Shown piece by piece: positions 1-7,700 of a stretch of DNA of 64,000 bases; position 1 is the first letter of the stretch; every line of letters begins with the position of its first letter. The stretch comes from Streptomyces sp. NBC_00239 (GTDB lineage Bacteria; Actinomycetota; Actinomycetes; Streptomycetales; Streptomycetaceae): assembly GCF_036194065.1 (NCBI RefSeq), contig NZ_CP108096.1, positions 62,001 through 126,000 of the forward strand, written 5' to 3'. Both the position numbers and the translations under genes were made by a program. Below the pieces are notes generated by a model. The model searched no databases, was not told where the DNA came from, and was given only the letters and a program-made list of their open reading frames with translations.

Positions 1-74
1 CTCTGTTCCGGGCCTTCCGCACCGAGCTCGGCCAGCGCGTCGCGCAGCTGGCCGAAGCCGACACCTTCAAGTGA
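1..74 (+). CDS. 3' end of an unknown protein (partial)
   Basis: An open frame enters from the left edge and ends in TGA at 72-74. It encodes 23 residues, starting LFRAFRTEL and ending EADTFK. A strong hairpin follows the stop by 5 bases, which supports this as a real gene end. Too little remains to name a family. Confidence 0.6.
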   Translation, partial: LFRAFRTELGQRVAQLAEADTFK

Positions 75-79
75 CCTCC

Positions 80-112
80 CTGGGGGCCGTGGCCATGGGC
101 CACGGCCCCCAG
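80..112 (+). terminator. Perfect 15-bp hairpin terminator
   Basis: CTGGGGGCCGTGGCC pairs perfectly with GGCCACGGCCCCCAG around a 3-base loop, starting 5 bases after the stop at 74. It has no U-tract, as is usual in Streptomyces. Its position argues against starting the next gene at the upstream GTG at 71. Confidence 0.85.
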
Positions 113-145
113 GCGTTCCACGCCCCGCCCCTTGCGAGGAGATCG

Positions 146-625
146 TTGAAGACCCGTACCTTCACCATCGAAGAGATCCGCGCCCTCGGCGTTCCGCACG
201 ACCTGCCGCAACACCGCGCCGTTGCCGACTTCCATGTCTCCAACGGCCGTTGGGCCGAGACACGGCGGTGCATCTTCCAGCACGCCGACGCCTTCTGGGC
301 CGTCGACTACGACAGGCCGCTCACCGAGCAGCAGGACGTCGTGGACCACGGATGGGGCCGGTGCGTGGTGGCCATCCGTGTTGTGCCCGCACGCGTACCG
401 ATCACAATGTGGGTGCCGGCCGACGCCGGAGTTGAAGCCGACCCTGCCGTAGACGCCTGGATCGTCGAAGTCCGGCACCCGGCCGGCCGGTTCCGGTTCA
501 GCTACCGCGACGACGAGTACGACCTGGCCCAGGAGCGACTGGGTGATCGGCAGCGGCGCCACCCCGACGCCGAGGTACGACTCGTGCGGATGACCATCAC
601 GTACACCGTGGTCAGCGCGGACTAA
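146..625 (+). CDS. Hypothetical protein, 159 aa
   Basis: No family was recognised. The TTG at 146 was chosen because GAGGAG sits just before it; the same frame opens at 71 but would have to read through the terminator hairpin. The product is soluble, acidic and rich in V, R and D, with no membrane segment or signal peptide. The middle holds alternating hydrophobic stretches (VVAIRVVPARVPITMWVPAD) followed by a charged FRFSYRDDEYD segment, suggesting a small beta-rich domain. Coding character is good throughout. The following 270 bases are non-coding. Confidence 0.65.
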   Translation: MKTRTFTIEEIRALGVPHDLPQHRAVADFHVSNGRWAETRRCIFQHADAFWAVDYDRPLTEQQDVVDHGWGRCVVAIRVVPARVPITMWVPADAGVEADPAVDAWIVEVRHPAGRFRFSYRDDEYDLAQERLGDRQRRHPDAEVRLVRMTITYTVVSAD

Positions 626-899
626 CCTGCATGCCCCAAGCTCGTTGGCTTCGAAAAAGGCTGTGCCCCGGGCCGCTTACTCCTAGGAGCAGAGGCGGAC
701 ACCGGGGCTTACCAAGCTGTGCCCCGGACAGTGTGCGGGGGGGGGATCGCAGTGACTGCGACCCGGGGCTCACATACGGCACAGTAGCCCCAACTGATGC
801 CCAATGCACGTGAATTACGTCGTGGCGGACGCGAGTAGACATCCGCATGGCCATCGAGGACGGCATGGGCTCCGGCCGTCCCCTCCCCCTCGGCGTCTG
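626..899. repeat. Non-coding interval with two copies of GCTGTGCCCCGG
   Basis: GCTGTGCCCCGG occurs at 660-671 and again at 716-727. Related CCGGGGCT cores in the opposite sense occur at 702-709 and 763-770, and there is a run of nine G at 737-745. The block lies between a + strand gene and the end of a reverse-strand gene. It could be a set of protein binding sites or overlapping terminators. No gene was seen here. Confidence 0.5.
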
Positions 900-1649
900 T
901 CAGCCTGCGGGCCGCAGCTGCGTTTTGGCGAGCTGGTAGGCCCCGGCGATGCGCCTGCGGTCCCAGCCGGGCTCTTTGGGCAGCGCCCGCAGAAACCGCC
1001 GGAGCTCGCTGGACTGGATGATGGTCACCCCCTGGCTGATCAGCCCGCCAGGAGGAACGGCGGCGTAGTGGACGGCGACGACGGCCTGGACGGGGCAGCC
1101 GAGCGCTTCAGCGACGCGGCTGGCCTCCCACAACACGGTGTCGAGGGAGTCCTTCTGGGGGTGGTTGCCGTACCAGAGCTTCCCGCTTCGCAGGTGGACC
1201 TTGGCCTTGCGTGACTTCCATGTCTTGGTGTCCACGTAGACGGGGCCGCACTTGCCCAGGACGATGTGGTCGAGGTTGGCGCGGGACCGGGGTATTTGGC
1301 GGTCGTGGAGGACTGCCCACCGTCCGAGTCCGCACCAGACGAGTGGGGCGAGGATCCAGCGAGTGCGCCGTTCGCCGGCGGCGCCGGTGGCCCAGGTGCT
1401 GCCCTTGCTCCGGTAGATGCGGCGCAGGGCGAGTACCGCCGTCACCACGGCGACCGCGAGACCTGCGTGCCAACTGGTCACGGCCGCGACAAGGAAGCCG
1501 ATGCCGAGCGCCATCGGCGCCACCAGCAACGGGATCGCCCAGGCCGCGGTGCGGTGCTGCTTGCGGCGTTCGGCCGCTCGGATGGTGTCGGCCATGGCCT
1601 GGGCGCTCGCTCCGGCGCCGGGGCGGCGCCTCGATCGCGTCTTGGGCAT
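900..1649 (-). CDS. NERD-domain membrane protein
   Basis: 249 aa. Two hydrophobic segments (about residues 37-57 and 60-76) are followed by a NERD (nuclease-related) domain: GERRT at 92-96, NLDHIVLG near 125-132 and VDTKTWK near 139-145, matching the domain's conserved acidic/lysine core. NERD proteins are suspected DNA-processing enzymes and are common on plasmids and chromosome arms; the activity of this one is unknown. The start is well supported by AAGGAG five bases before the ATG. A CTGTGGACAGAGTCCGG motif lies 55 bp upstream and recurs before two other genes in this window. Confidence 0.8.
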   Translation of the reverse strand: MPKTRSRRRPGAGASAQAMADTIRAAERRKQHRTAAWAIPLLVAPMALGIGFLVAAVTSWHAGLAVAVVTAVLALRRIYRSKGSTWATGAAGERRTRWILAPLVWCGLGRWAVLHDRQIPRSRANLDHIVLGKCGPVYVDTKTWKSRKAKVHLRSGKLWYGNHPQKDSLDTVLWEASRVAEALGCPVQAVVAVHYAAVPPGGLISQGVTIIQSSELRRFLRALPKEPGWDRRRIAGAYQLAKTQLRPAG

Positions 1650-1704
1650 GCGGTCTCCTTCAAGATCACACAGGTGTGGAGACGGCGATGGTGCGCGAGG
1701 CGGG

Positions 1705-1721
1705 CTGTGGACAGAGTCCGG
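1705..1721 (-). promoter_or_regulatory. Shared upstream motif, copy 1 (CTGTCCACA core)
   Basis: On the coding strand of the NERD gene this reads CCGGACTCTGTCCACAG, 55 bp before the start. The same 17 bp lies before the lipoprotein gene (7595-7611), and 15 of the first 16 positions recur before an acetyltransferase gene (44110-44125), always in the same orientation to the gene. The core CTGTCCACA resembles a Streptomyces DnaA box, but a promoter-linked role fits the placement better. Confidence 0.5.
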
Positions 1722-1820
1722 GGAGATCCTTGGCCGGCTGCCGCGGAGGGGGCCGGCGCGTTCGGCGGCTATGCCTGAGCACGTCCGTGGTGCGCTCGCA
1801 CTGGGACGGGCTCAGGCGCC

Positions 1821-1847
1821 CGGCACCCCGGGGTGCTGCGGGTGCCG
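1821..1847 (-). terminator. GC-rich hairpin after the TniQ-like gene
   Basis: CGGCACCC (1821-1828) pairs with GGGTGCCG (1840-1847). An alternative perfect palindrome GCACCCCGGGGTGC occupies 1823-1836. It begins about 17 bases past the stop of the reverse-strand gene that ends at 1864, the position expected of an intrinsic terminator. Confidence 0.6.
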
Positions 1848-1863
1848 CGCGGCCTGCAGATTG

Positions 1864-3378
1864 TTACGGGCGTTCGCGCGGCTCGTCGGGAACGATCCCC
1901 GTGGCGCGGTCGTGGGCGTCGAAGATCCGCAGAACGCCGGGAGACTCCAGCGCGCCGAACACCTTGCTCAGCAGTTCCTGGGCCCGTTCTTCATCCTCGT
2001 TGACCTCGTCCTCGGCCGTGGTGTCCGGTTCGTGATCCATGCGCTGAGACCAGCGTTCGTGCACCGCGAGGTAGTGGGCGCACTGCTCTGCGCTGGTGAA
2101 GCGGCGGACCGAGTATCCGCCGCAGGAGGTGCACCAACGCTCCTCAAGATCCCGGTCGCGTCGCGCGGCGCCGGGGCCGATCAGGCTGCTCAGCCCCATG
2201 CGCTGACCGCTGTGGTGGAGGGGGCGCAACGTCTCGACGAGGTCGGCCAGCGAGAGGATCTCGTGGCGCTCCGAGGGCATGGGGCCGAAGCCGCGGCCCT
2301 CACGGGTGTCGGCGTGCTGACACACCGCACCGTGCGAGCGACCGCGGTAGTGGCCGCGGGCGTTCGTTGCGTACACCTGGACGTCGGCGAGGGGGCCGAG
2401 CTCGGCTCCTTCGAGGAACGGGGTGAGGTCCAGGATGGAGTCACGGAAGTCGCGGTGCTTGAGCTGCGCGAACAGCACGTCGATGGCGAAGGTGGTGCGG
2501 TCTTCCTCGGGCAGGGTCCGCAGGTCGGTGTCAGGCCGGATCGAGTCCCAGATCTGCTCAGGCCATCGCTCCGGGCCGAAGCCGGTGTCGGTGCCGCTGA
2601 GGCAGTAGCCACGGCCGCAGTCACACTGCGGGCCTCGGCGGTGCAACGGGGCGATCTCGAACGGAACGGACACCAGGGTGTCTACCGGATCGCGCTTGAC
2701 GGTCTTGTACGGGCCCTGGTTGTTGACCGTGATGAGTTGCTCCGGGTGTCCCTCGGGGCGGTAGACGGTGACACGGACGCTCATCCGCAGGCGACGCGCG
2801 GCCTTCTTGGCTGCCGTGCGCAGCGCAGCAGCTCCACCGAGGCGCGTGATCTGCGGCTCGATGAACTGCAGGTTCCAGGACGACGAGGCAGGCAGGCCTT
2901 CGGCTTCCGCTTTCGAGCGTGCCTCGGCCAGCAGATGGTGGAGGCGATCGGCCGCCTGGTCCGCGGTCAGCGGCCCTTCCGGGGCACTTCGGTTCGGCCT
3001 CGGAGGGACAGCTGCCATCGCATGGGCCAGTTCGACGTCGATCCCGGTGGCAGCGTGCAGCTGGCGCGCGGTGTGGTCCGGCATGTGCTGGGCCAGGTCG
3101 CGGAGCCGCTCGTTGGCCGAGCGCCCAGGCTCCAGACCGAGGCGTTCCATCATCTGGTGCCGGCGGGCTCCATTGGCCTCGGCCAGCCGGTCGATCCAGT
3201 CCACGAGCGACTCGCCGGCCCGCGGCAGCACGACGTGCGGGAGCCGGGAGGGCGCCGGGCCGGGTTGTTCTGCGCTGCGCGCAACGGCGCGGCGCGCATC
3301 CGAGAGGGAGGTCCCGGGATGGCCCTGCTGGTACTGGCGGACCGCGCGGTCGATCTCGCGTCGGTTCTTGTTCGTCAT
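1864..3378 (-). CDS. TniQ-like protein with Cys-rich C-terminal part
   Basis: 504 aa from the ATG at 3378 (MTNKNRREID); the open frame extends 26 codons further upstream without a good ribosome site. Residues about 45-125 match the start of TniQ-family proteins (LPRAGESLVDWIDRLAEANG, then an ATGID/AM motif). TniQ proteins guide target choice in Tn7-like transposition and CRISPR-associated transposons. No TnsA/B/C partner is present here, so the role is open. Later there is a CxCGRGYC cluster (252-259) and a C-x2-C...C...H set (416, 419, 433, 440) that could bind zinc. The acidic tail holds DTTAEDEVNEDEER. Its first 30 residues resemble the start of the gene at 33266-34624. Confidence 0.65.
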   Translation of the reverse strand: MTNKNRREIDRAVRQYQQGHPGTSLSDARRAVARSAEQPGPAPSRLPHVVLPRAGESLVDWIDRLAEANGARRHQMMERLGLEPGRSANERLRDLAQHMPDHTARQLHAATGIDVELAHAMAAVPPRPNRSAPEGPLTADQAADRLHHLLAEARSKAEAEGLPASSSWNLQFIEPQITRLGGAAALRTAAKKAARRLRMSVRVTVYRPEGHPEQLITVNNQGPYKTVKRDPVDTLVSVPFEIAPLHRRGPQCDCGRGYCLSGTDTGFGPERWPEQIWDSIRPDTDLRTLPEEDRTTFAIDVLFAQLKHRDFRDSILDLTPFLEGAELGPLADVQVYATNARGHYRGRSHGAVCQHADTREGRGFGPMPSERHEILSLADLVETLRPLHHSGQRMGLSSLIGPGAARRDRDLEERWCTSCGGYSVRRFTSAEQCAHYLAVHERWSQRMDHEPDTTAEDEVNEDEERAQELLSKVFGALESPGVLRIFDAHDRATGIVPDEPRERP

Positions 3379-3631
3379 CGGTGTCGCACCTTGTCCACGG
3401 TCGGCTGTCCCACGCTCTGCGACCGTCGATGAAGGACATCGCGGCAGGCCAATCACCTCGCGCGAGTCTCAGACTCTTGGCCTCGGTGCCTGATGCGGCG
3501 TGGTCGCGGTCGGGCGGGACTCGGGCGCGGCGCGGTTGCCCTGCCCTGATCGTACCCAGCAGGCCCAGGCGTCCGAGCCGGTATCGGCAACCCGGAGGGC
3601 AGCGGAGCAGCTAGTAGTCCGAAGCAGGTAC

Positions 3632-4579
3632 TCAGGTCGACCGCTGTCCCATCGGGGTGGACGCTCCGGTCCGCCCATGGCGGGGCCGTTGATAGGCCGT
3701 GGCGATGATGGGAGTGCGGCGGGGACCGATCGCACGGGCGTACCGGTGATTGCCACCGTGGTGGACAACGGTCGCAGAGATCTCCTCGAGGGCCTGGACA
3801 AGCCAGTCGCGGCCGGACTGTCCGGACCGGCGCGGCGATGCTCCGAATTCGACGAGGCGGCGCTCAGCACCACGATGTCCGACTTCATCACCTTTGATCT
3901 TGGCAACAGTGCGATCGGAGAGCACCGTGGCGTCGGGCAGGACCGTGAGTTTGCGGGGACGCGTACGTCCCAGGTACACGAAGTCCTGGGCGGCATACAC
4001 GTGCCCGATGTGGCCGGGGCTCAGGAGCTCGGTGCCGCCTTCGGGCGTGCGCCGGACACGCGGCTGCGGGTCGGAATGCGCTATTACGCCACGTATACCC
4101 TGCCGCGCGGCTGCGGTGAACGCCCGTGCGCAGAACCAGGATTCGGCGTTGGACTCGGCTCGGTCGAGCAGGACAAGCCGGTTGAGTTCGAGGGTCTCGG
4201 TGTACCTGCGGGTCCCCTCGAACACGTCGAGGACGGCGCCATTCATCGGGATGCCAAGGCAGAGGACGCCCAGGAGCCGGCCCCCGGCGGGTTCGCCGGG
4301 GCCGGGTGGCTCGTCGATGCGCTGCAAACCAAAGACGAAGCGGACGGCGGGCCAGGAGCCGCTGTAGTGGTGGATCTCGACGAAGCGACGTGCGGGCCCT
4401 TCCGCTATGGCAACGACACGGTGCAGGCCGGGGTCGAACCCGCCCTCGCTCGTGCGGCGCCAGGTCGGTGTGCGCTCGTGCCACCGCTGGCACAGGTCTT
4501 CGGCACCGGGAAGCTGGAGGGCCTGCTGCTGGGGCGCGGTCAGGTGGAGCTGGCGGGGCTCGGTCTGCAGCGGGGTCAC
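3632..4579 (-). CDS. Mom-family DNA adenine modification protein
   Basis: 315 aa. The central region fits the Mom family, named for phage Mu Mom, a GNAT-fold enzyme that converts adenine in DNA to N6-carbamoylmethyl-adenine and so hides DNA from restriction. Seen here: IHHYSGSWP (69-77), ELNRLVLLD (131-139), SWFCARAF (147-154) and SPGHIGHVYAAQDFVYLGR (187-205), in the order expected for actinobacterial members. The GTG start overlaps the stop of the 73-aa gene upstream (GTGA), so the two are translationally coupled. The C-terminal 60 residues are basic and less conserved-looking. No phage structural genes are nearby. Assignment is by motif pattern from memory, not by search. Confidence 0.7.
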   Translation of the reverse strand: MTPLQTEPRQLHLTAPQQQALQLPGAEDLCQRWHERTPTWRRTSEGGFDPGLHRVVAIAEGPARRFVEIHHYSGSWPAVRFVFGLQRIDEPPGPGEPAGGRLLGVLCLGIPMNGAVLDVFEGTRRYTETLELNRLVLLDRAESNAESWFCARAFTAAARQGIRGVIAHSDPQPRVRRTPEGGTELLSPGHIGHVYAAQDFVYLGRTRPRKLTVLPDATVLSDRTVAKIKGDEVGHRGAERRLVEFGASPRRSGQSGRDWLVQALEEISATVVHHGGNHRYARAIGPRRTPIIATAYQRPRHGRTGASTPMGQRST

Positions 4580-4797
4580 GCTCCCTCCTCGTCGCGTGTG
4601 GCTCCCGCTGACAGGCCCTCGAGGTAGCCGACCTCGGCGCCGTGGCGGTACCCGATGCTCTCCGCCGTGGTCAGAATGCGGCGTGCATGCTCCTCGGCCT
4701 GCTCAGGGTCCACACGTACGTCACCGCGGAGCAGCGCGGCGAGATTGTTGATCGCGGGCTGCCCGATGCGGGTGGGGAAGTCGGTGCGGTCAGGCAT
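4576..4797 (-). CDS. Small hypothetical protein, 73 aa
   Basis: An acidic protein with a helix-forming middle (AEEHARRILTTAESIGYRHGAEVGYLEGL). No family was recognised. GGAGGAG precedes the ATG by about a dozen bases, and the stop overlaps the start of the Mom-family gene by 4 bases, so it is probably co-translated with Mom. Phage Mu pairs mom with a small regulator, com, but this protein shows no Com-like zinc cysteines, so it is not called Com. Confidence 0.65.
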   Translation of the reverse strand: MPDRTDFPTRIGQPAINNLAALLRGDVRVDPEQAEEHARRILTTAESIGYRHGAEVGYLEGLSAGATRDEEGA

Positions 4798-4857
4798 AGG
4801 TCTCGATCGCCTCCTCCGGCAGCTCGGCCGGCGGAAGTGTCTTCTGCGCTGTCACGT

Positions 4858-5388
4858 TCAGGCCCCGATTGCCGGGGAGTTCGCGGCCGGCACCGGCGCC
4901 CACCAGATCGTCGTTGCGAGGCGGCACTGGAAGTGGGTCATTCCCCCGGTGTCCGGGATGCTCAGGATGTACAGGCCCTCGGTGTTGTAGGTGACGTCCA
5001 CGAGGGTCTCCTCGGTCGGCTCGTCCGATCCGCGAAGGGCCTTGCCGCCGAACACGATCTGCAGATTCCTGGTGCGCGCGCTCGCCCCGGTCTGCGTGAG
5101 CGGGGTCTTGCGCCACCGACTCATGTCCGGCTCGGGGGTGCGCGCGATGCGTCCGTTGCCCGGGTAGAGCATGACCCGGTTGGAGCGCTCGGGTACGGCT
5201 TCGCGCGCGCCGACGTGAACGAGCCAGCCCTCCTCGCTGCCGTTGTCGTGCTGCCCGGTCTTGCGTTGGGGCGCGGCGAGCAGGTATCCGGCGCGGGTCA
5301 CCTGGTGGCCGCGGGTGTCCACGCCGTACGCGAGGACGTGTTCGTCCCCAGACAGGCCGGCGACTGCGCTTTCCAGATCGTGGTGCAT
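4858..5388 (-). CDS. Hypothetical protein, 176 aa
   Basis: The ATG at 5388 has AAGGAG eight bases before it. The frame is open for another 106 codons upstream, but that part is Pro/Arg/Ala filler typical of a high-GC shadow. The product is soluble with no signal peptide. It contains EEGWLVHVGAREAVPERSNRV in the middle and a hydrophobic, Trp-containing end (LATTIWWAPVP). No family was recognised. It lies 60 bp upstream of the 73-aa/Mom pair on the same strand, so it may belong to the same transcript. Confidence 0.65.
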   Translation of the reverse strand: MHHDLESAVAGLSGDEHVLAYGVDTRGHQVTRAGYLLAAPQRKTGQHDNGSEEGWLVHVGAREAVPERSNRVMLYPGNGRIARTPEPDMSRWRKTPLTQTGASARTRNLQIVFGGKALRGSDEPTEETLVDVTYNTEGLYILSIPDTGGMTHFQCRLATTIWWAPVPAANSPAIGA

Positions 5389-5726
5389 GGCAGAACTCCT
5401 TGGTGGTGATGGGCGTTTGAGATCGCGTGCCGGGATCTCGCCACGCTCTGGGCGTGACGGTCGGGCGGGTGGTGGCGGGCGCGCGCAGGCCGGTCGGCGG
5501 CCGGATCGTCGTAGCGCGCGCCGCCGACCGGTGCGGTGCGGCTGGTGGGGTTTCGAGGGCGAGGCCGCTGAGGCGCGCTGTCCCTCTGAACTGCGTGCCT
5601 TCGCGTGCGCGGCGGGCCGGGCGCGCCGGGGCGTCGTCGCCGCGGAGCGGCCAGGTCTTGCGCCGGGTGCCGCCGGGGCGGCCGCCCCGGCGGTGCTGGT
5701 CAGCACCGCCGGGCGCGGGGGCGGCG
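5389..5726. other. Non-coding interval with terminator hairpins
   Basis: This 338-bp GC-rich stretch lies between two reverse-strand genes. The left part is the leader of the 176-aa gene; the right part holds the overlapping hairpins listed separately. Open frames that cross it have shadow-like composition (Arg, Pro, Ala). No other signal was seen. Confidence 0.5.
5670..5711 (-). terminator. Two overlapping perfect palindromes
   Basis: CCGCCGGGGCGG joined to CCGCCCCGGCGG makes a perfect 24-bp palindrome at 5670-5693. CGGCGGTGCTG-GT-CAGCACCGCCG at 5688-5711 is a second, overlapping hairpin. They lie 16-57 bases after the stop of the reverse gene ending at 5727. Because they share bases they cannot both form fully, which may simply make termination robust. 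Confidence 0.75.
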
Positions 5727-6434
5727 TTAGGGCTGGGGAAGGCTGAAGACCACGATCGTCGGGGTCTTCGACTGGGCCGCTGCGGCGATCGCCGCGGTCA
5801 CTGCCTCATTCAGGGTGGTCGGCTCGGTTGCCCTGCCCTGGTCGATCTGGGCCGCCGTGACGGGGGCGGGCACCGCGGCGGAGACGTCTGGCTGAGCGTC
5901 ATGGATGACGCGCAGGAGACTGCGGACAAGGAGCTCGGAGTGGGTCCCGAGCTGAGTGGCCGCCCGACCGGCCGGGTTGATCCGGCGTGCGATGGACGTC
6001 ATCTGGCGGGGGGTGAGGTTGTCGATGAGGTCGGCGGTCAGATGGCCGTCGAACTTGTTCCAGAACGCGTCGAAGGCGATCGGGATCGCCTGGTGGAGGT
6101 CCTTGGTGAAGTCCGCAACCCACGCGGGCTGGTGGATGCTGCGGCCGCGGCCGGAGGGCTGAGCCGAGTGGAGGACGAGCAGGACCTCGATGATCAGGTC
6201 GGCGGTCGGGCTGCCGTCGGGCCGCACCGTCGGGGGCTTTTCGCTGATCCGGCGTGCCGCGAGCGCCATGTGCTCGTGCGTGAGGGTGCTCACCTCGCGC
6301 GGCGTGATGACGCCGCCGAAGTGGCTGGTCCGCAGTTCCGCGGCGGTGAGGAGGGCCTTGCGTACCCGGTTGTGGAACTCGTGCGGGTTGTAGATCTCCT
6401 TGTCGAGATCCTGGGCAAGGGGCAGGTGAATCAT
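5727..6434 (-). CDS. Hypothetical protein with an internal duplication, 235 aa
   Basis: The start is the ATG at 6434, preceded by GGGAG; 16 extra in-frame codons upstream overlap the promoter. No family was recognised. Two segments of about 50 residues look duplicated: LT..HMALAARRIS followed by VLLVLHSAQP, then LTPRQMTSIARRIN followed by SLLRVIHDAQP. The gene is monocistronic-looking, with its own promoter and palindromic operator upstream and a strong terminator downstream. It ends with an Ala-rich stretch and a hydrophobic IVVFSLPQP tail. It may be a structural or regulatory partner of the Mom-containing run, but only position supports that. Confidence 0.65.
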   Translation of the reverse strand: MIHLPLAQDLDKEIYNPHEFHNRVRKALLTAAELRTSHFGGVITPREVSTLTHEHMALAARRISEKPPTVRPDGSPTADLIIEVLLVLHSAQPSGRGRSIHQPAWVADFTKDLHQAIPIAFDAFWNKFDGHLTADLIDNLTPRQMTSIARRINPAGRAATQLGTHSELLVRSLLRVIHDAQPDVSAAVPAPVTAAQIDQGRATEPTTLNEAVTAAIAAAAQSKTPTIVVFSLPQP

Positions 6435-6483
6435 GAAACTCCCTGGTTCGGGGAGCGAGGGAACCCCCCTCGCGTGACCCATA

Positions 6484-6514
6484 TAGCTTAAGCTACAATG
6501 CGATCTTCAGTCAA
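6484..6514 (-). promoter_or_regulatory. Promoter with operator palindrome
   Basis: On the reverse strand TTGACT (6509-6514) and TAAGCT (6485-6490) are separated by 18 bp, a plausible housekeeping promoter about 50 bp before the ATG at 6434. The perfect 12-bp palindrome TAGCTTAAGCTA (6484-6495) covers the -10 box, as a repressor site would. The interval 6435-6663 is otherwise non-coding and lies between divergent genes. Confidence 0.55.
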
Positions 6515-6663
6515 GTTAATTGGGTCATGTGAAGGGGTCGGCCGCTCGCGTCGCGGACGTCAGCCGACCGCAACAGCGCTTGATCCAGGCCGCAGTTCGA
6601 CCGCACCACGCTCTGCAGTACCCGCCCGCCGGCAGATGACCGGCCCGCCCCACGGGGGATTCG

Positions 6664-7455
6664 ATGACCTACATGACACAGCACCCGCCCAGGAGAACGC
6701 GTCCGGCATTCCTGATGCTGCCGTTCGCCCTCGCGGCCCGCGTCTTCCGCCCGGCCCGGCCCGGCCGGCTAACCGACGGAACGATCGAAGCCGTTCAGCT
6801 GGCGCGGACGGTCATCGGGATCGCCGCGACAATATGGATGATCTACGCGTACCCGATGCAGCAGTCGATGTCCGCCTTCGCCAAGGAAAAGCTCGCGGAG
6901 GTCCTCATCAGCACCGGCGTGCTGGTCGTCGCCGGCCCCTTGGCGCTCGTGCTCTTCGTGGCCGCAGCGCGTGCCCCGGGCCGCGCCGTGTACGTACGCC
7001 GGCTATCGGGACCGATGGCGGGTTTCGCGGCGCTGTTCGCGTCCGTGCTCATCCTGTTTCTCCTGCTGCAGAACAGCGGCGGGGCCCGCCTGGCTCCGCA
7101 GTTCGGCGCGTTCCAGATCGTCTTCCTCCTTGCCGCCCTGGCCGCGGTGCTCTTCGCCGTACCCTTCGGCCTCGCGGCGGCAGTGCTGTGCGTCCACTAC
7201 GTCTTCCGCACCGGCGACGTTCACGAGGTTCTCCCCCCGTTGCTCTCACCGCTGCTGGTCTGGGTGATGTTCGGCTTCCAGCTCACCGGCGGGTCCCCCG
7301 TGGTCGCGCCGCCAGCGGTCCAGCTGCTCTTCCTGATCGGTCCGCCGGTGTCCGTCAGCCTGCTCTCGCTGTGGGAACTGCGGCGCCTGCGCAACAAGTT
7401 CGGCGTCACCCTCCTCGGGGCCCTACACCGAGGGCGCCGACCGGCGCACTGGTAG
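6664..7455 (+). CDS. Multi-pass membrane protein, 263 aa
   Basis: There are about six hydrophobic segments after a basic N-terminus: AVQLARTVIGIAATIWMIYA, ISTGVLVVAGPLALVLFVAA, GFAALFASVLILFLLLQ, FQIVFLLAALAAVLFAV, a VLPPLLSPLLVWVMFG segment and a VQLLFLIGPPVSVSLL segment. There is a short basic tail. No transporter or enzyme motif was recognised. The ribosome site is weak (GGGGG before the ATG). It is transcribed away from the preceding reverse-strand gene. Confidence 0.65.
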   Translation: MTYMTQHPPRRTRPAFLMLPFALAARVFRPARPGRLTDGTIEAVQLARTVIGIAATIWMIYAYPMQQSMSAFAKEKLAEVLISTGVLVVAGPLALVLFVAAARAPGRAVYVRRLSGPMAGFAALFASVLILFLLLQNSGGARLAPQFGAFQIVFLLAALAAVLFAVPFGLAAAVLCVHYVFRTGDVHEVLPPLLSPLLVWVMFGFQLTGGSPVVAPPAVQLLFLIGPPVSVSLLSLWELRRLRNKFGVTLLGALHRGRRPAHW

Positions 7456-7594
7456 CCCCCATCGTGCACGGCCAGCCTCGCGCCGTCGCGTCGTACAGAA
7501 CGCGGTGTCCGCGAGCGGGGACCTGGTCACGTGCCCTGTGGCGTCGTGTCCGGATGGTGGAGACGAGCGTCGCGTAGCGGCTGGTGCTGCGCGG

Positions 7595-7611
7595 CCGGAC
7601 TCTGTCCACAG
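7595..7611 (+). promoter_or_regulatory. Shared upstream motif, copy 2 (CTGTCCACA core)
   Basis: CCGGACTCTGTCCACAG, identical over 17 bp to the complement of 1705-1721. It lies 89 bp before the lipoprotein start and points the same way relative to the gene as the other copies. Nearer the gene, TGTTCCCG (7648-7655) and CGGGAACA form an inverted repeat that could be a second control site. No gene is seen in 7456-7700. Confidence 0.5.
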
Positions 7612-7700
7612 GGCGACGGCTGGAGGGTCAGGGACGTCACTGACCGTTGTTCCCGCGCGGCGCCTCGGCGTTCCGGGAACACCTCCAGGTAGGAGTTCCT

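Noticed and set aside
71..145. Longer start at GTG 71 for the 159-aa gene
   Set aside because: It would read through the perfect hairpin at 80-112 and overlaps the previous stop; the TTG at 146 has a better ribosome site.
1705..1721. The CTGTCCACA motif as a DnaA box or origin cluster
   Set aside because: The three copies are scattered over 42 kb, never clustered, and always placed before genes in one orientation.
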